The notes beneath the pieces are model-generated. The model worked only from the letters and a program-made list of their open reading frames with translations, had not been told where the DNA came from and ran no database searches. A stretch of 64,000 nt of DNA from the NCBI GenBank assembly GCA_964020975.1, contig OZ026623.1, forward strand, positions 86,467,341 through 86,531,340, written 5' to 3'. Within the stretch, counting starts at the first letter, position 1; the number at the start of each line of letters is the position of its first letter. Positions 12,241 to 22,560 of this stretch are shown here, piece after piece. The DNA is from Hermodice carunculata. Its lineage: Eukaryota > Annelida > Polychaeta > Eunicida > Amphinomidae. A program made the position numbers and the translations under genes.

Positions 12241-12960
12241 AGACATTCATTATTTTTGTTCCAGCTGTCTATAGTTGGTTGCTGTAAGGAAGCATACATG
12301 ACAAGCAGACATCATGGTGTCAGTCGATACCTCTTGTCAGCCACCCATCCCCCGAGCCCATCCATCCGTCACATTTGGTGTCCGCATGCAGACCCAACAC
12401 AAAGTGGAGTTGGTGGTGGAATGCCCACGGGGCTCTGTGCTGACACATTTCCCCGCACACACGGCATGAAGGAAAGTTGACAATATACCTGTTGCCTGGT
12501 CCAGCTGGTCATAGCCCACTGAGGGGGAGGCCCTCAGATCCTCCACGCGATCCTGCATGGTGCAGACAGACATTGCACCCTGCCGCCCCGCTAGTGATCC
12601 AAATCTCCGCCGCTCTGCCTCGATCGCTCCAGGCAGGTAAGTGTATTGTAAACTCCAGGGGTTCTTCACCTGCGTGGGCGGGTCCTAAAGTTGTATGGAG
12701 CAGAGGAGAATCATGTGTGGATCCCGCAGCTTCCGAGGCAAGAGTGAAGCTTGTGCTGGTGCCTGGCTGGTCGGGGTAGACTGTGCACTGCCAGCAGGAC
12801 ACTCGGCTATTATGTGTGAGACTGTGGCGGTGATCACAAACTGACTGGCTGACTGACCCACTTCAGCTGTTGTTCGCCACACCTCACTGTCGCTAATCCC
12901 CTGCCTATTCATGGTCTCTTCCAACTGCCCCACTGATCCCTCTCTCAAAATTCCATTTGA
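12241..12960. other. G+C-rich island around a possible exon
   Basis: This is the most G+C- and CpG-rich stretch of comparable length in the window. It carries plausible splice signals on both strands: TTTTTGTTCCAG ending at 12264 and GCAG|GTAAGTG at 12636/12637 on plus, and the minus-strand pair described for the exon at 12489-12669. It could be a promoter-proximal region or a coding exon with its flanks. Confidence 0.4.
12489..12669 (-). CDS. possible single coding exon, product unknown
   Basis: Read on the minus strand, an acceptor-like tract (CCGCCCACGCAG) precedes 12669 and a donor CAG|GTATAT follows 12489. The 181 bases between are open in one frame for 60 codons (phase 1 at the donor). 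The product has dense charged residues, for example EAERRRFGSLAGRQG and QDRVEDLRASPSVGYDQLDQ, and an in-frame ATG at 12573-12571 that could instead be the start of a first coding exon. No domain or family was recognised. Against it: a strong donor (GTAAGTG at 12637) on the opposite strand suggests a plus-strand exon, though the plus frames there have stops unless the exon is short. Treat as a candidate only. Confidence 0.3.
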
Positions 12961-13600
12961 CCTAATCTTTTAATTACACTGACTTTGGCTGATTTGCCCA
13001 CAAGCAGATTACTGTGGATTACAAGTGCATTTGTTACCAGGAGATAATCTCTTATTTCCTGGGTACCTAAGCCCTGCAGACTTAAGCCCCGATAATTTTA
13101 ATCTTTTCTGCTATTTTCTATGCGCATCATTGTATTGGGCCGAGCAGGATTTCCCGTAATCCCAGTTTTATCCAAGAGGTAAATACCCAGACATATTCAC
13201 CAGGGAGGCTGCACCAAAGTCGCCCAATCAATGGCCCAGGCATGTTTCCTGACTCTGTCAGTTGGCACGGAGTGGGGGTTAGTCTAACAGACAGAGCTTT
13301 AGGTTGATCAAAACCTGCTTGGAAAAACAGCACAATGCGTTCACCCACTGTGACACAGACAAAGTTTGTTTGGAGTGAAAACATCACCTGGCCACAAAGA
13401 ACTTGACAAAAGCATCTTACTTTCTCCCAGGACTTGTCTGGTATTAACTGTGACTTCTTTGATGCAAATTTAGATAACTGATCACGAGCACCACGAGAAT
13501 TGAGAATGTCAAATGGACAGTCAACAAAGGGCTTTGCTTAACCTTGCGTAAACCAATGTGCCACTTATTGTGGTTCCACTGCAGTCAGTCTTCTGTTGGT
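12961..13600. other. non-coding, nothing recognised
   Basis: Complex sequence without repeats. The small minus-strand frame at 13127-13387 has no recognisable features. Confidence 0.45.
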
Positions 13601-13604
13601 TTGG

Positions 13605-13815
13605 TGATAACCTGCCTCACTGGCTTTTGCCTTGCCTGCCAGTCATGGCACAGCTACCCTTGTGGCACCTGGAGCATGACTTGCCAGCCCAATGCAAAAA
13701 CCACCAACTTTTTTGCCCAGGCGTGCTGGTACTTGAATGAAAGCTCTTTTCGTGAGGAATCTGAATATGTAATCTTCATCTTAAATCTGCGTAAGTCCAT
13801 GAGAAAATATGGGAC
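13605..13815 (+). mobile_element. A4-type foldback element, decayed
   Basis: Contains the A4 core (GCATGACTTGCCAGCCCAATG) and the shared GCGTGCTGGTACTTGAATGA module followed by the 'ATCTTCATCTTAAATCT' tail. The TTAA ends are not clearly preserved. Confidence 0.55.
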
Positions 13816-13839
13816 TGGTGAGAAGGAAAAGTCTGTCCT

Positions 13840-13935
13840 CAGGAGTAGTCCCACCTATGAGGCCAACCCAAATGCAGTCAAGTCAATAAGGGGCTGTATG
13901 AGAAAGGTGGCCTCTCTATACAGGGGATTATGATG
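13840..13935. mobile_element. B-family fragment
   Basis: AGTAGTCCCACCTATGAGGCC on the left and GAAAGGTGGCCTCTCTATAC on the right are decayed inverted ends of the B family, about 95 bp apart. Confidence 0.45.
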
Positions 13936-14439
13936 TAAATGCCACACTTTGTGCACAAGAAGATGGTCTCGATTGAGAAGGGCCTGGTAACAGGGGCATC
14001 ACTATGACACATGGGCGCCACTGTATTTCTTTTCTTTGGGAAATAATATTATGCGTATTCTCAACTAAATAACATTTTATTTCAGATTCTACCATATGGG
14101 AATCACTTTCTGCCACTACAATCAAAATGACAAGAATGGATTTTCTTTTTGTGCCACATTAAATTAAATCCTGATTACCTAACGGTTGGTCACCAGGCTC
14201 AATTCTTTGTCAAACTTTGTGCACTTTCTACATTGGTCCTTTATCCAATGATACTCCCCTCAGTAACCCCCTTGTGGCTTTTCAAGCTCTCTCTTTCAAA
14301 CACAAAAATCTTTCTTTCTTTCTTTTCCTTTTTCTTTCCCTCTTTCTTTCTTTCTTTCCTTCCTTCCTTCAATTTTTTCCTTCCTTCATGCCTTTCTTTT
14401 TTTTCTTTTTTTGCCAATTAAACATGACACCAAATGCCT
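13936..14439. repeat. unique DNA then (CTTT)n-rich tract
   Basis: Unique sequence to about 14300, then a pyrimidine-rich, CTTT-based low-complexity tract at about 14310-14413. Open frames through it are compositional artefacts. Confidence 0.7.
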
Positions 14440-14625
14440 TTTGACTGATTCCAAGATTCTTATTTCTCATAAAAAGCCCTTTTATTCGAGTACTAGCATG
14501 CCTATAGTTTCAGGGAGAACACCCCAGGTCAACAGCTTTTCTCAGCATGCATTGGGCGCATTGGGCAAAATGGGTGCCAAGAAAAGCTGTTGACTCAGTC
14601 TAAAATTTGGCACTGAAAGTGTTAA
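14440..14625 (-). mobile_element. TTAA foldback MITE, subtype A2
   Basis: Inner hairpin at 14528-14594. The outer end AAATTTGGCACTGAAAGTGTTAA at 14603-14625 matches other A2 termini; the opposite end is decayed. The shared module is present in reverse orientation (AGTACTAGCATGCC near 14490). Confidence 0.65.
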
Positions 14626-15589
14626 AATCATATTCATCAGGTCCCTTGAAGTCACTTTTCCATGTTATTTGACCTCTACTGATAGACCCCCTACAATACA
14701 TGATCACTTTGGACTTGTCCATTGGGGGGATCTCTCAAAGGAGGGACTTTATATCCATTATATTTGTCAATCAATTCAGCAAGGGAACAATTTCCAAGTT
14801 TGGACCGGTCACGTTCATGTTTATCTATCAAAGCTTCCTGACAACGCATTGACCATAAATCTGTCCACAAATTCACAATGACCCAAAATCTTATCACTGC
14901 ATCTCTATCTATAACACCGCATTTGTGCCAAATTGGAGAAAAATCTATTTTGTATGTTTTAAATACAGTGGTTATAAAACTCCAGACATTCAGAGAAGTG
15001 AACAAACTAAAAACACAATGCTCATTAGGGTGTAGACAAACAAAAGACTTATTTGCCATGTTCCATCCTGGCTATTATGTAACTTGTGATTTAAAATCAC
15101 CTGCAATCTCATCTCAGTTTTGATATCTTAAGTCATATTTCCAGCATTAACAGCCTATCCTGACCAAACCACCTGTCAACCTATCACAGTTTTCTCCTTT
15201 TTTTTTTGCAGTGCTTGTCAAGTCATACTTCAGCTGCTGGTGTGGCAGCTGTAGCATCACTCACCAGCCATTTACACTAAGTTGGCATCAAGGGACTGCA
15301 CAGTATTCAGATTTTGACACTTTCTGTATTTTCTTTATTTTACTTTGAGGGGGGGGGGGGGAGGGGGCAAAGAGGCTGATAGGCCACATTTGTGGTGATA
15401 ATAGAGCCTTGAAAGGTTTTGCTAGCTTATAATACATAATGTCACAAACAATTCCTCCACCTGTTGATAAGTCCCCTATGTGAATGGTCGCACGGCAACC
15501 GCTGAAGTAAAACATAATTTAACAGATGCAACACTAGGGCACAAGCACTAAAAGGTGCAGATCACCAATGACAAGAGAAGGGGCTGTCA
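14626..15589. other. non-coding, decayed B piece and G-run
   Basis: About 14668-14750 holds decayed B-like text (TTTGACCTCTACTGATAGACC, CTCTCAAAGGAGGGAC). A G12 run lies at 15349-15360. No gene. Confidence 0.45.
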
Positions 15590-16015
15590 CACAAAGTGGC
15601 CATTGTTATGTCATTAAGGTGTACTCCACCTGACGGGATTGTTATTGTTGTATCCGAGCTTTGTGATGACAATACAGAACTATGCTGTGACACACGACCC
15701 CTGACAAAACTGTGAGCCGGCAACCAGCCGATCTCCTACCTTCAGGAATGCTAGTATTTCACAGCAAATCCGCAGCCTGTGGATTAACAATTGGCTTCAT
15801 TACTCACAGGAGCTGGTCATTATCCATTCATACACACGCACGCCAGGAGGATGCGGGTCCACTTGCTAATTGTACCATCTAATCGGTGACACACCCGTGA
15901 CTCTTGTTCATATATACATAAACACAATGAGGCAGAATCAATTTGATAATGAAGCAGCTCTCCGCGACACACTCTCACACTTGACATAGTAACTGCAGTC
16001 TCCAGTTTATAACCA
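15590..16015. promoter_or_regulatory. possible cis-regulatory block
   Basis: Repeat-free complex sequence with GGATTGTTATTGTTG and GATTAACAATTGG (Sox- and homeodomain-like), ACTTGCTAATTG and ATCTAATCGG. It ends exactly where a small MITE begins. Conservation would decide. Confidence 0.33.
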
Positions 16016-16024
16016 CTTTATTTT

Positions 16025-16197
16025 ACCATATTCATCTTAATAAGCGCAGATCACTAATAAGCGCACACACCCCATTTTTGCACAGAACCCCCCAAAAACA
16101 TCCCAGTTTTCAAATGAGTGGTAGATTGTATTATTACACTTAGGATCTACATTTTTCAGCTTTTGTGGATGTGTGTGCTTATTAAGATGAATATGGT
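16025..16197. mobile_element. 173-bp MITE with 24-bp inverted ends
   Basis: ACCATATTCATCTTAATAAG at 16025 continues GCGCA, and its inverse ends at 16197; 23 of 24 positions match. A second internal TAATAAGCGCACAC repeat lies near the left end. No clear target duplication is visible and no second copy was found here, so the superfamily is left open. Confidence 0.75.
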
Positions 16198-16839
16198 GTG
16201 TCAGCAGAGGAGCCACCAGAATGAAACAAACAGCTGCCAAGCTTCTTAAAGTGTTTTTCCAGCTTGGGCAAGTAAAACAAGGCAAGGCCTTGCTCTGCAG
16301 GTAACGCAGGTAACCCAAAAATTTGCTTGAACAACTGGGTTTGAATGGACAGATAAATAAAATTAGACAAGACACCTTTGCCATACATAGATGCCCCCTG
16401 CCTGCCTTCTTCATAGGAGGGAAAATTAGATTAAGTTCATCCATCTTTAGAGTTAACCTGGCCCTGCGAGAAGACTAACAAGAAGACGAGGATGGTCCTG
16501 CGCTCTGCTGACCGGTAGCAGGTGAGTCATGGCTGACCAAATGAACTTGCTTTCGAGTTTCATCCTTTTAGTTTCCACATATTGTAAGCAATCTGGTCCA
16601 GCTCAAGCACAACTTGAAAACTAACTCATCTACTAAAAACACATGTTTGTAAAACAAAATCCCCCCTCCCCCCGCCCTCAGCATTCTTAAGGGATCATTG
16701 TTCGGTTCTATTTCTGCCCAATCATATTTAAAGCTGATAGGTTCACGCAATCTTGAATTAATTATCAACTACTGTTTTTTTAAGTGTGAAAACAGGTTCT
16801 GGACAGACAGTTTAGACCAGTTGAAGATAACGTTGGATG
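16198..16839. other. non-coding, nothing recognised
   Basis: Complex sequence. The minus-strand frame at 16037-16444 partly overlaps the preceding MITE and shows no domain. Confidence 0.45.
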
Positions 16840-17210
16840 GATTTGGGCACTTGATATAGCCCTCATATACAGGACCATAAATCAGTGAGATATGACAGTT
16901 AATGAAAAAATAGGCATAATGCAAAAACCAAATTCAGCAAAGTGGCTCTATAACCTTGAGAATTGGATCAATGTCATCCCTCTGTGAACTCACCCAGGCC
17001 CTAACAGAGGACCATAAACCTGTGCAGCATTAAGTTGTACTGCAAAAATTATGAAAGTTAGGATGCGGAAACCAAATTCAGCTAAGATGGCCATGCAACC
17101 TTGAGAATTAGGTCAAGGTCACCCATCCTAACGTGGCCCTTATAGAGGAATATATTCCTGTGCAGTATAGAAGTCGTAGCTCAAAAACTAAGTTATTGTG
17201 TGGAAATTGC
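16840..17210 (+). repeat. ~142-bp degenerate tandem, about 2.5 units
   Basis: CCAAATTCAGCAAAGTGGCT (near 16929) recurs as CCAAATTCAGCTAAGATGGC (near 17071), about 142 bp apart. 'AGAGGACCATAAACCTGTG'-like strings recur near 16870, 17005 and 17153. Each unit ends in a 'CCTTGAGAATTAGGTCAAGG' phrase. Confidence 0.7.
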
Positions 17211-18080
17211 ATTCTACCAACAGACATGAGCAAAGCCATGTACCCTACCTTCTGCGGAGGGGGGGGGGCATAAATATGGGACACATTACATTAGAACAGA
17301 ACTGCTCCGGATCATAAAATGGAAAAACAAAACCACGCATCCATTTTGTTGTCTTTCCAGCCATAATACCTGGCTTATTTGGCTGACAGATGCAGCCAAA
17401 TTCCCGTGTGACTTGTTTGCTGAAAAAAAGTCTTCCCCCCCCTTTTGGGGGGGGGAACACTTTTTTTCCCCCTTGCTTAAGATGTAATACAGGGATGCAG
17501 TAAATCAGGATTTTGAACAATCAAAGACAAATACATGTGTTGGGATGCCATCTTAGTGTTTTGGTGGCCAGACACAGAGAAAACTCCTATCTTCCTGACC
17601 AAACCCCTAAAAGGGTATTTATCATGCATGAAATACATGCTTTAGAAACGCAGAGCCCTAAGACTCTTTGGCTTTGGCTTAAAATTTCGTGCCTGTTTGA
17701 TGCAATGGACGACTGTGAATTTGTATGCAAGCTTGGCACTAAGAACACCGATAATTCCAGCCATCATATTTTGTTGTGGACATACTTGGAAGTGGAGATG
17801 AAAACGGCTCAAGCTGAGGCTGATTTGCAGCAGTAAGACAAAATCAACTGGGGACAAGCACATTTGTTGCATATTTGCCGAAGTTTTTGACTTGGCGTGA
17901 AACTCATAAAAACCTTGATCCATCGTCAGAGCACCAGACACTGATACCTTTCAACAGATAAATTCCGCTGAATCTTCTGGAGCCGTCCTCTTAAAGGTGA
18001 CTGACTTTTGCATGCATTGGTAATAATCCTATCTGCTTTAAGTTGGTCGTGTTCAAACTGGCAATCCCATAATAAGATAC
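17211..18080. other. non-coding with G/C runs
   Basis: G-runs lie at about 17259-17268 and 17448-17455 and a C-run at 17434-17442. Small open frames here have no recognised domain. Confidence 0.45.
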
Positions 18081-18770
18081 AACAACTTTGAAGTGGGCCT
18101 TGCCAAGCTTGGCTCCACGTTCTTTGAAGATAAAAGAACAGCTTTCAGGTTGGATTTGAGTCCATCACTGAAGATTTGTCAAATCTCTGTGCTTGCCCCA
18201 ATCTTCCATCGCATTAAGCCCCAAAGCTGCTTCGCTTGTTTTGCATATGCTTTGTACGTGTGGGTCCCAGCCACAAAAAGTTCCGTTCAGCGGTGGAAAG
18301 ATTGTGCACCGTCTATTATTCACAAGATTATCGCAATTTCCCCCTGCATCGTCGCTTGTGCAAGCTTGGCCAATCTGTTGGTGAACATAGCGGACACTTC
18401 ATTAAACCTCAATACCGCAACATGTAGCAGTTTGCAGCCTTGAGCATGACACTGTCAGGCTGTGATCCAACGCAAACCCCAACAACTCTCCCCCAATAAT
18501 GGCTACCTTTGCACATCACCGGTTTGGCCAATACGCTCTGCTGGCACAGCTGGGAAGTGCCTCTCTCCTGCCCACCATCATTGCCGTCACTCCATCTCCG
18601 TCATTGACAACATGTCAGTATCCATACAGCACAGATTTGGTTTCATCCCAATTTTCTTACACTATACAGTTTGTTTACATGAGGCAAACAGCTATACCTG
18701 CTGTGCCAGGAGTCTTGCCCGGCACGTGGTCTTTTATGGGGAGTTTTTAACAAACAGAAATTAGTGTCTT
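18080..18770. other. coding-like but unrecognised tract
   Basis: Base composition is more balanced than in the flanks, and short overlapping open stretches occur on both strands (18093-18443 plus is 116 codons). No family was recognised and no consistent frame runs through, so it may be a decayed gene or transposon remnant, or simply complex non-coding DNA. Confidence 0.25.
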
Positions 18771-19999
18771 TGAAAATGGTAAATACTTATTTTCGTGTGT
18801 ATAAATTTCCACTATCTTTCTATTTCAGACACTACTTGAAGTCTGAATTCAACTAATTTGGACATACATATAGTTTCTATCAAACCAAGGTTGAACCATT
18901 TCATTGTGTTGCTGTTTCCACATTGAGTTAAAAAAAAAACAAAACAGGGCAACATTTAGTCAATTCATAGTATACAGCCACCAATTCTAGGGGACTTGTG
19001 AATGCTATGTCTTTATAGCAGGTACCACAATAAATGTCTAAGGCTTTGTCCTCAGAACCATGGCTACTCTCTCCTTTTATTAATATTTTTTTTAAGTTGT
19101 TTTTTTAAACATTTTACTTTTTTTTTTTAAGTTGTTCTTTTTTTTTGGGGGGGGGGGCAGTAAGGAGGTTAATACTTGGCACCATTTGTTGTTTAAAGTA
19201 TTGTAGCTATGTTAAGACCTCTTCCAAATGACATCACTTTTGGCGACATACACGGGGTGACAAAATTTGTTTGCCGCGACCCCTGACAAGCTGGGGGTAG
19301 AATAAAGGCTCACTTTACGAGGAACTTGGACACACAATCATCTTAAAATCTGGGTGAATATACAATAAAACAGGGGAATGGCCTTGAATGAGTTCAATGA
19401 TCAATGAGGTAAAGAGCTTCCCCAGTCGTAAGCTCACTCTCATTACAGGCCAGCTTTGCGTGCAGAGTGTCCCCCACCCCTCCCATCCCCCCACCCCGGG
19501 TAAGGAGGCTATCCATCTTATTCAATACATAGGGAAACCTAAGCTACCCAAATCTGTAAGCCCAAGTACCATTTGACCACTATCGAACTCTAATAATCAA
19601 ACAGCAAAGTCCTACTCCATACCACTCACTGAACAACTGTAGTGTTCTAAATATGTGGACAATTATTGATTGCGTTTCGGTTGGCCTTACATAAGGGGAT
19701 CGCTATACTATACTACACTACACTATATTATACTATGAATTTGCTTGCCTGCTCAGCAGACTGAGGTCAATCCTTATATATTTGATTGCATGATGTTATG
19801 TATACGCAATCATGTGAATATGCATGTTTCTTTTTGTTGTTGGGGGTGGGGGGGTGCGGGGGAGGGAAGAGGAGGGAGGTAGTGCTCTACCTAATTCACA
19901 TTTTCAAATACAAGACAAAATGATTAAAATTCACAAATATGCTAGGGTTTATAAATAAAAAAAGTTAAATGAAGAAATTAGATTACAAGTGAGGCACAA
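18771..19999. other. non-coding, E end and poly-T/G tracts
   Basis: An E-family end (GGTAAATACTTATTTTCGTG) lies at about 18778-18815. T- and G-rich runs are at 19085-19160 and 19845-19870. A decayed A4 tail is at about 19325-19405. No gene. Confidence 0.45.
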
Positions 20000-20127
20000 A
20001 ATTTAACTGCAACATTGACCAGCATTTGCCAAGTGTCAAGGCAACAAGTGAGTGGCCACACCGAATCTATTATTGTAATCCTAAGTAAAACAGGCGAGTG
20101 AACCGTATTATGACATTAGACACTGTA

Positions 20128-20141
20128 GTGCCACCTACTGG
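20128..20141 (-). promoter_or_regulatory. CTCF-like site
   Basis: On the minus strand the sequence is CCAGTAGGTGGCAC, which fits all 14 positions of the CTCF core CCASYAGRKGGCRS. CTCF occurs across bilaterians. Occupancy is unknown. Confidence 0.5.
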
Positions 20142-20218
20142 CTAATCCCAGAAAAGAGAAGTACCACAAATGCACCTGATAAAGTATTACTGACAGGTCA
20201 ACATGAGCTTACAAGTAT

Positions 20219-20232
20219 GTTGCTATGGAAAC
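20219..20232 (+). promoter_or_regulatory. RFX X-box-like site
   Basis: GTTGCTATGGAAAC is a full-length X-box (two half sites around AT). It lies 78 bp right of the CTCF-like site. Confidence 0.45.
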
Positions 20233-20844
20233 AGATACAGTGACACCTGTTGTAACTAAGCAATATGACCTTTACCATGTGCATGAGGTTTGTTTTTTTT
20301 TTTTAAAAAGTTGCAAATCAAGCCAGTACTGGTGGCGCTGCCTACAGGCACTGATTAATTTTATTTTAAGGCTTTGAAGTCTGACTGTGCAAAGTGCCTT
20401 GAATAAAATTGGTGACGATAGTGTGAATGTAGAGAAATTACTATCTACTCCCCCCCCCAAAAAAAACTGAAATAAAGAATGAAAGAATGAATAAACAATT
20501 CAGCACTATGAATGAATGAATAATTCAGTGCCATGAATGAATGAATAATTCAATGCTTACTCTCAGCTTTATCACTGACCTTTCTAGTCAGTAAACACAG
20601 AGACTGGGATCCCTTCTGACACATAAGATATAGGTTACCTGCAGATCCTACTAATTCCAGTGGCTGGATTAGAAAGGATTAGCACAACTCCAAAGAAGCT
20701 TTACAACTTCACCAGAAGTCTCTTCAGGAAGGCTTCTTTTTTTATCCCGAGAATTAGGCTTATCTAAATCCATTTTGTTCAATCTACCGGGAGTACTGGG
20801 TAAAATGCACACAAGATCCACTTCTGCAGCACCAGATTAAAACT

Positions 20845-20858
20845 ATTACCATGGCAAC
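20845..20858 (+). promoter_or_regulatory. RFX X-box-like site
   Basis: ATTACCATGGCAAC matches the X-box except for the first base. It is the second such site within about 630 bp. Confidence 0.4.
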
Positions 20859-20860
20859 TG

Positions 20861-21280
20861 GTAGCTTTCCGCATTCCAGTTAAGTCTGGTGGACGTGTGG
20901 GGTATTGACCCAGTATGAGTATCATAGTGTAATGCATTCTCCACCAGGTGTTCAGCGCCTAATTCTTATCTATTTTCAAAAGATAATCCTTCACTTGCCG
21001 AGCCTCCTTTTCCATTTTTAATCTGAGTTCTTCACCTGCTCCTCATTACGGTCACTTAACCACATAGGAAGCAGTTCATACCTGGCATCCCCTCCCCCCT
21101 CCACCCCCCCTCCTATCACTCATCTCAACTCGTTCAAATATTCAGACCACCTACAATAACTCCACCCACCCATCCCAAGAAACAAAGTTAAAGAAATGCT
21201 AAAAAAAAATCCTGATTACATTTGTTCAGGTAAATAAAGTGTATCAAGCTTTCCCTGCTCTTTGTTGCTCAAATCACCCA
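20861..21280. other. non-coding, C-rich patches
   Basis: Holds C-rich patches near 21091-21110 and no other recognised signal. Confidence 0.45.
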
Positions 21281-21282
21281 AA

Positions 21283-21487
21283 AGCGGCCAGACGTAAATT
21301 GTCTAACGTCATGTTTTTACTTTAATTTCTTGTTACTAGAAAACAGTTTTGCTGAGATTTGTATGTAAGACCATTCATGATGGCATGTCCTAGGCCAATA
21401 GCTTTCCTTGGTGTAGCTTGGGTGCAATTCACCCAACCTGTGACAAGGAAAGGTATTGACTCAGCAGTACTGTGACAAGAATGGGTT
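21283..21487 (+). mobile_element. TTAA foldback element, type A5
   Basis: Inner hairpin at 21394-21460 (CCAATAGCTTTCCTTGG...CCAATACCTTTCC in inverse). The left part GGCCAGACGTAAATTGTC and the internal GAGATTTGTATGTAAGACCA match the copies at 34351-34612 and 27903-28050. The right end reads AATGGGTTAA; the left TTAA is not visible. Confidence 0.6.
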
Positions 21488-22150
21488 AAAGTGGCCTTCA
21501 TCGTGATCAATCCAGTAACTTCCATAGCATTGAATCACTGAAGAGTTCCATGTACAGTGAATCACGCTGGACGTTTTGGGGCAAAAGGTTGACTGCCAGT
21601 GGAGCACACAAAGGGATTGACACTTTTCTGCAACCAGGAATACAGTGCCTTCTTTCATACGTGATACCGTAAATGTACTTATTTTAACATGTATGAAGTT
21701 TCACGGTTTTTCGCATTTCAGACTTAACTTTTAATTTCACTAGTTTTTGGCATATTACGTACTGTACCTACATTGATATAATACGTCAGTCTTTTTATCT
21801 TTATGGTTTTGTGCCACTCTTGAAATAAGCAAAAATGAAAGTGATCCCCCTTACCCCCTACCCTACCCCACCCCACCCCACCCCTGGGCATACTGGTACT
21901 TAAATCAAAGCTCTTTTTATGAACAATTTGAATATGCAGTCATCTTAAATCTTGGTGTACATGGCAGAAAAATGAGAAACGGGCATGAAATGGGTTAATG
22001 GTTTACATCGGTGACGTATTAGGTCAGGGATCAGGTAGCTTGTAACACGCACACACATCCCTAAGGCTTTGTGAGTATATACTGGTCAGTCAAGTTCTTC
22101 CTCTTGTCTACTGGCTAAACTCACAAGTTTTCATGCCTGGTAAATTACCG
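21488..22150. other. non-coding with E and A4 pieces
   Basis: An E-like stretch at 21668-21835 (CCGTAAATGTACTTATTTTA...TTTCACGG) and an A4 right half at 21887-21997 ending AAATGGGTTAA. A short CCCCA tandem lies at 21858-21882. Confidence 0.5.
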
Positions 22151-22560
22151 CCCTCCATTTAATGATCTATACAATGCCATTATGCGATGTAACCCAAACC
22201 CTTCTCCAACTTTCAATAGTCGTTTGGTCGCTAAGAAAACTGGCCATACAACGCAGGCCTTCGGCACAAGCTGTGGATTATCCGATGTGCAGTCAACCTC
22301 GCACGCCTGTGGCAAATAGACTGTCTTTCAGCAATTGTATCAAGAGTACTATTCAAGAGGGACCCTGAGGAAACTTGGCCAAGAACCTTTGATTTCCTTT
22401 GTTTTGCGGACACACCATCATCTGATGAACCTATCGTGTAATAAGACGCCTTTGTACGGCACTGATGTCCGGCAGGCCAGAAGGCGGTGATCACTACACA
22501 GAGTGACAAGACGATACTCATTTGTCTCACCTGGACATATGATCAACATATCTGCAATGC
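22151..22560. other. complex, unrecognised tract
   Basis: Balanced composition, no repeats, and a 99-codon minus frame at 22231-22530 without a recognised domain. It could be an old gene fragment or regulatory DNA. Confidence 0.25.

Larger units (their letters stand above)
20000..20860. promoter_or_regulatory. possible regulatory block with CTCF- and RFX-like sites
   Basis: The block contains one CTCF-like and two RFX X-box-like matches, listed separately, plus TATTGTAATCC and ACTGGCTAATCCC Otx-type strings. A GAATGAATGAATAATTCA short tandem lies at 20477-20550. Motif co-occurrence is seen; function is inferred. Confidence 0.35.

Noticed and set aside
12256-12480. Plus-strand 74-codon frame next to a good acceptor and upstream of the GTAAGTG donor
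   Set aside because: A stop at 12478-12480 closes this frame before the donor. A plus-strand exon would have to be non-coding or use another frame, so no CDS is called.
17111-17121. GGTCAAGGTCA as a nuclear-receptor (ERR-type) site
   Set aside because: It belongs to a degenerate tandem repeat unit found also near 59248, so it is better explained as repeat sequence.
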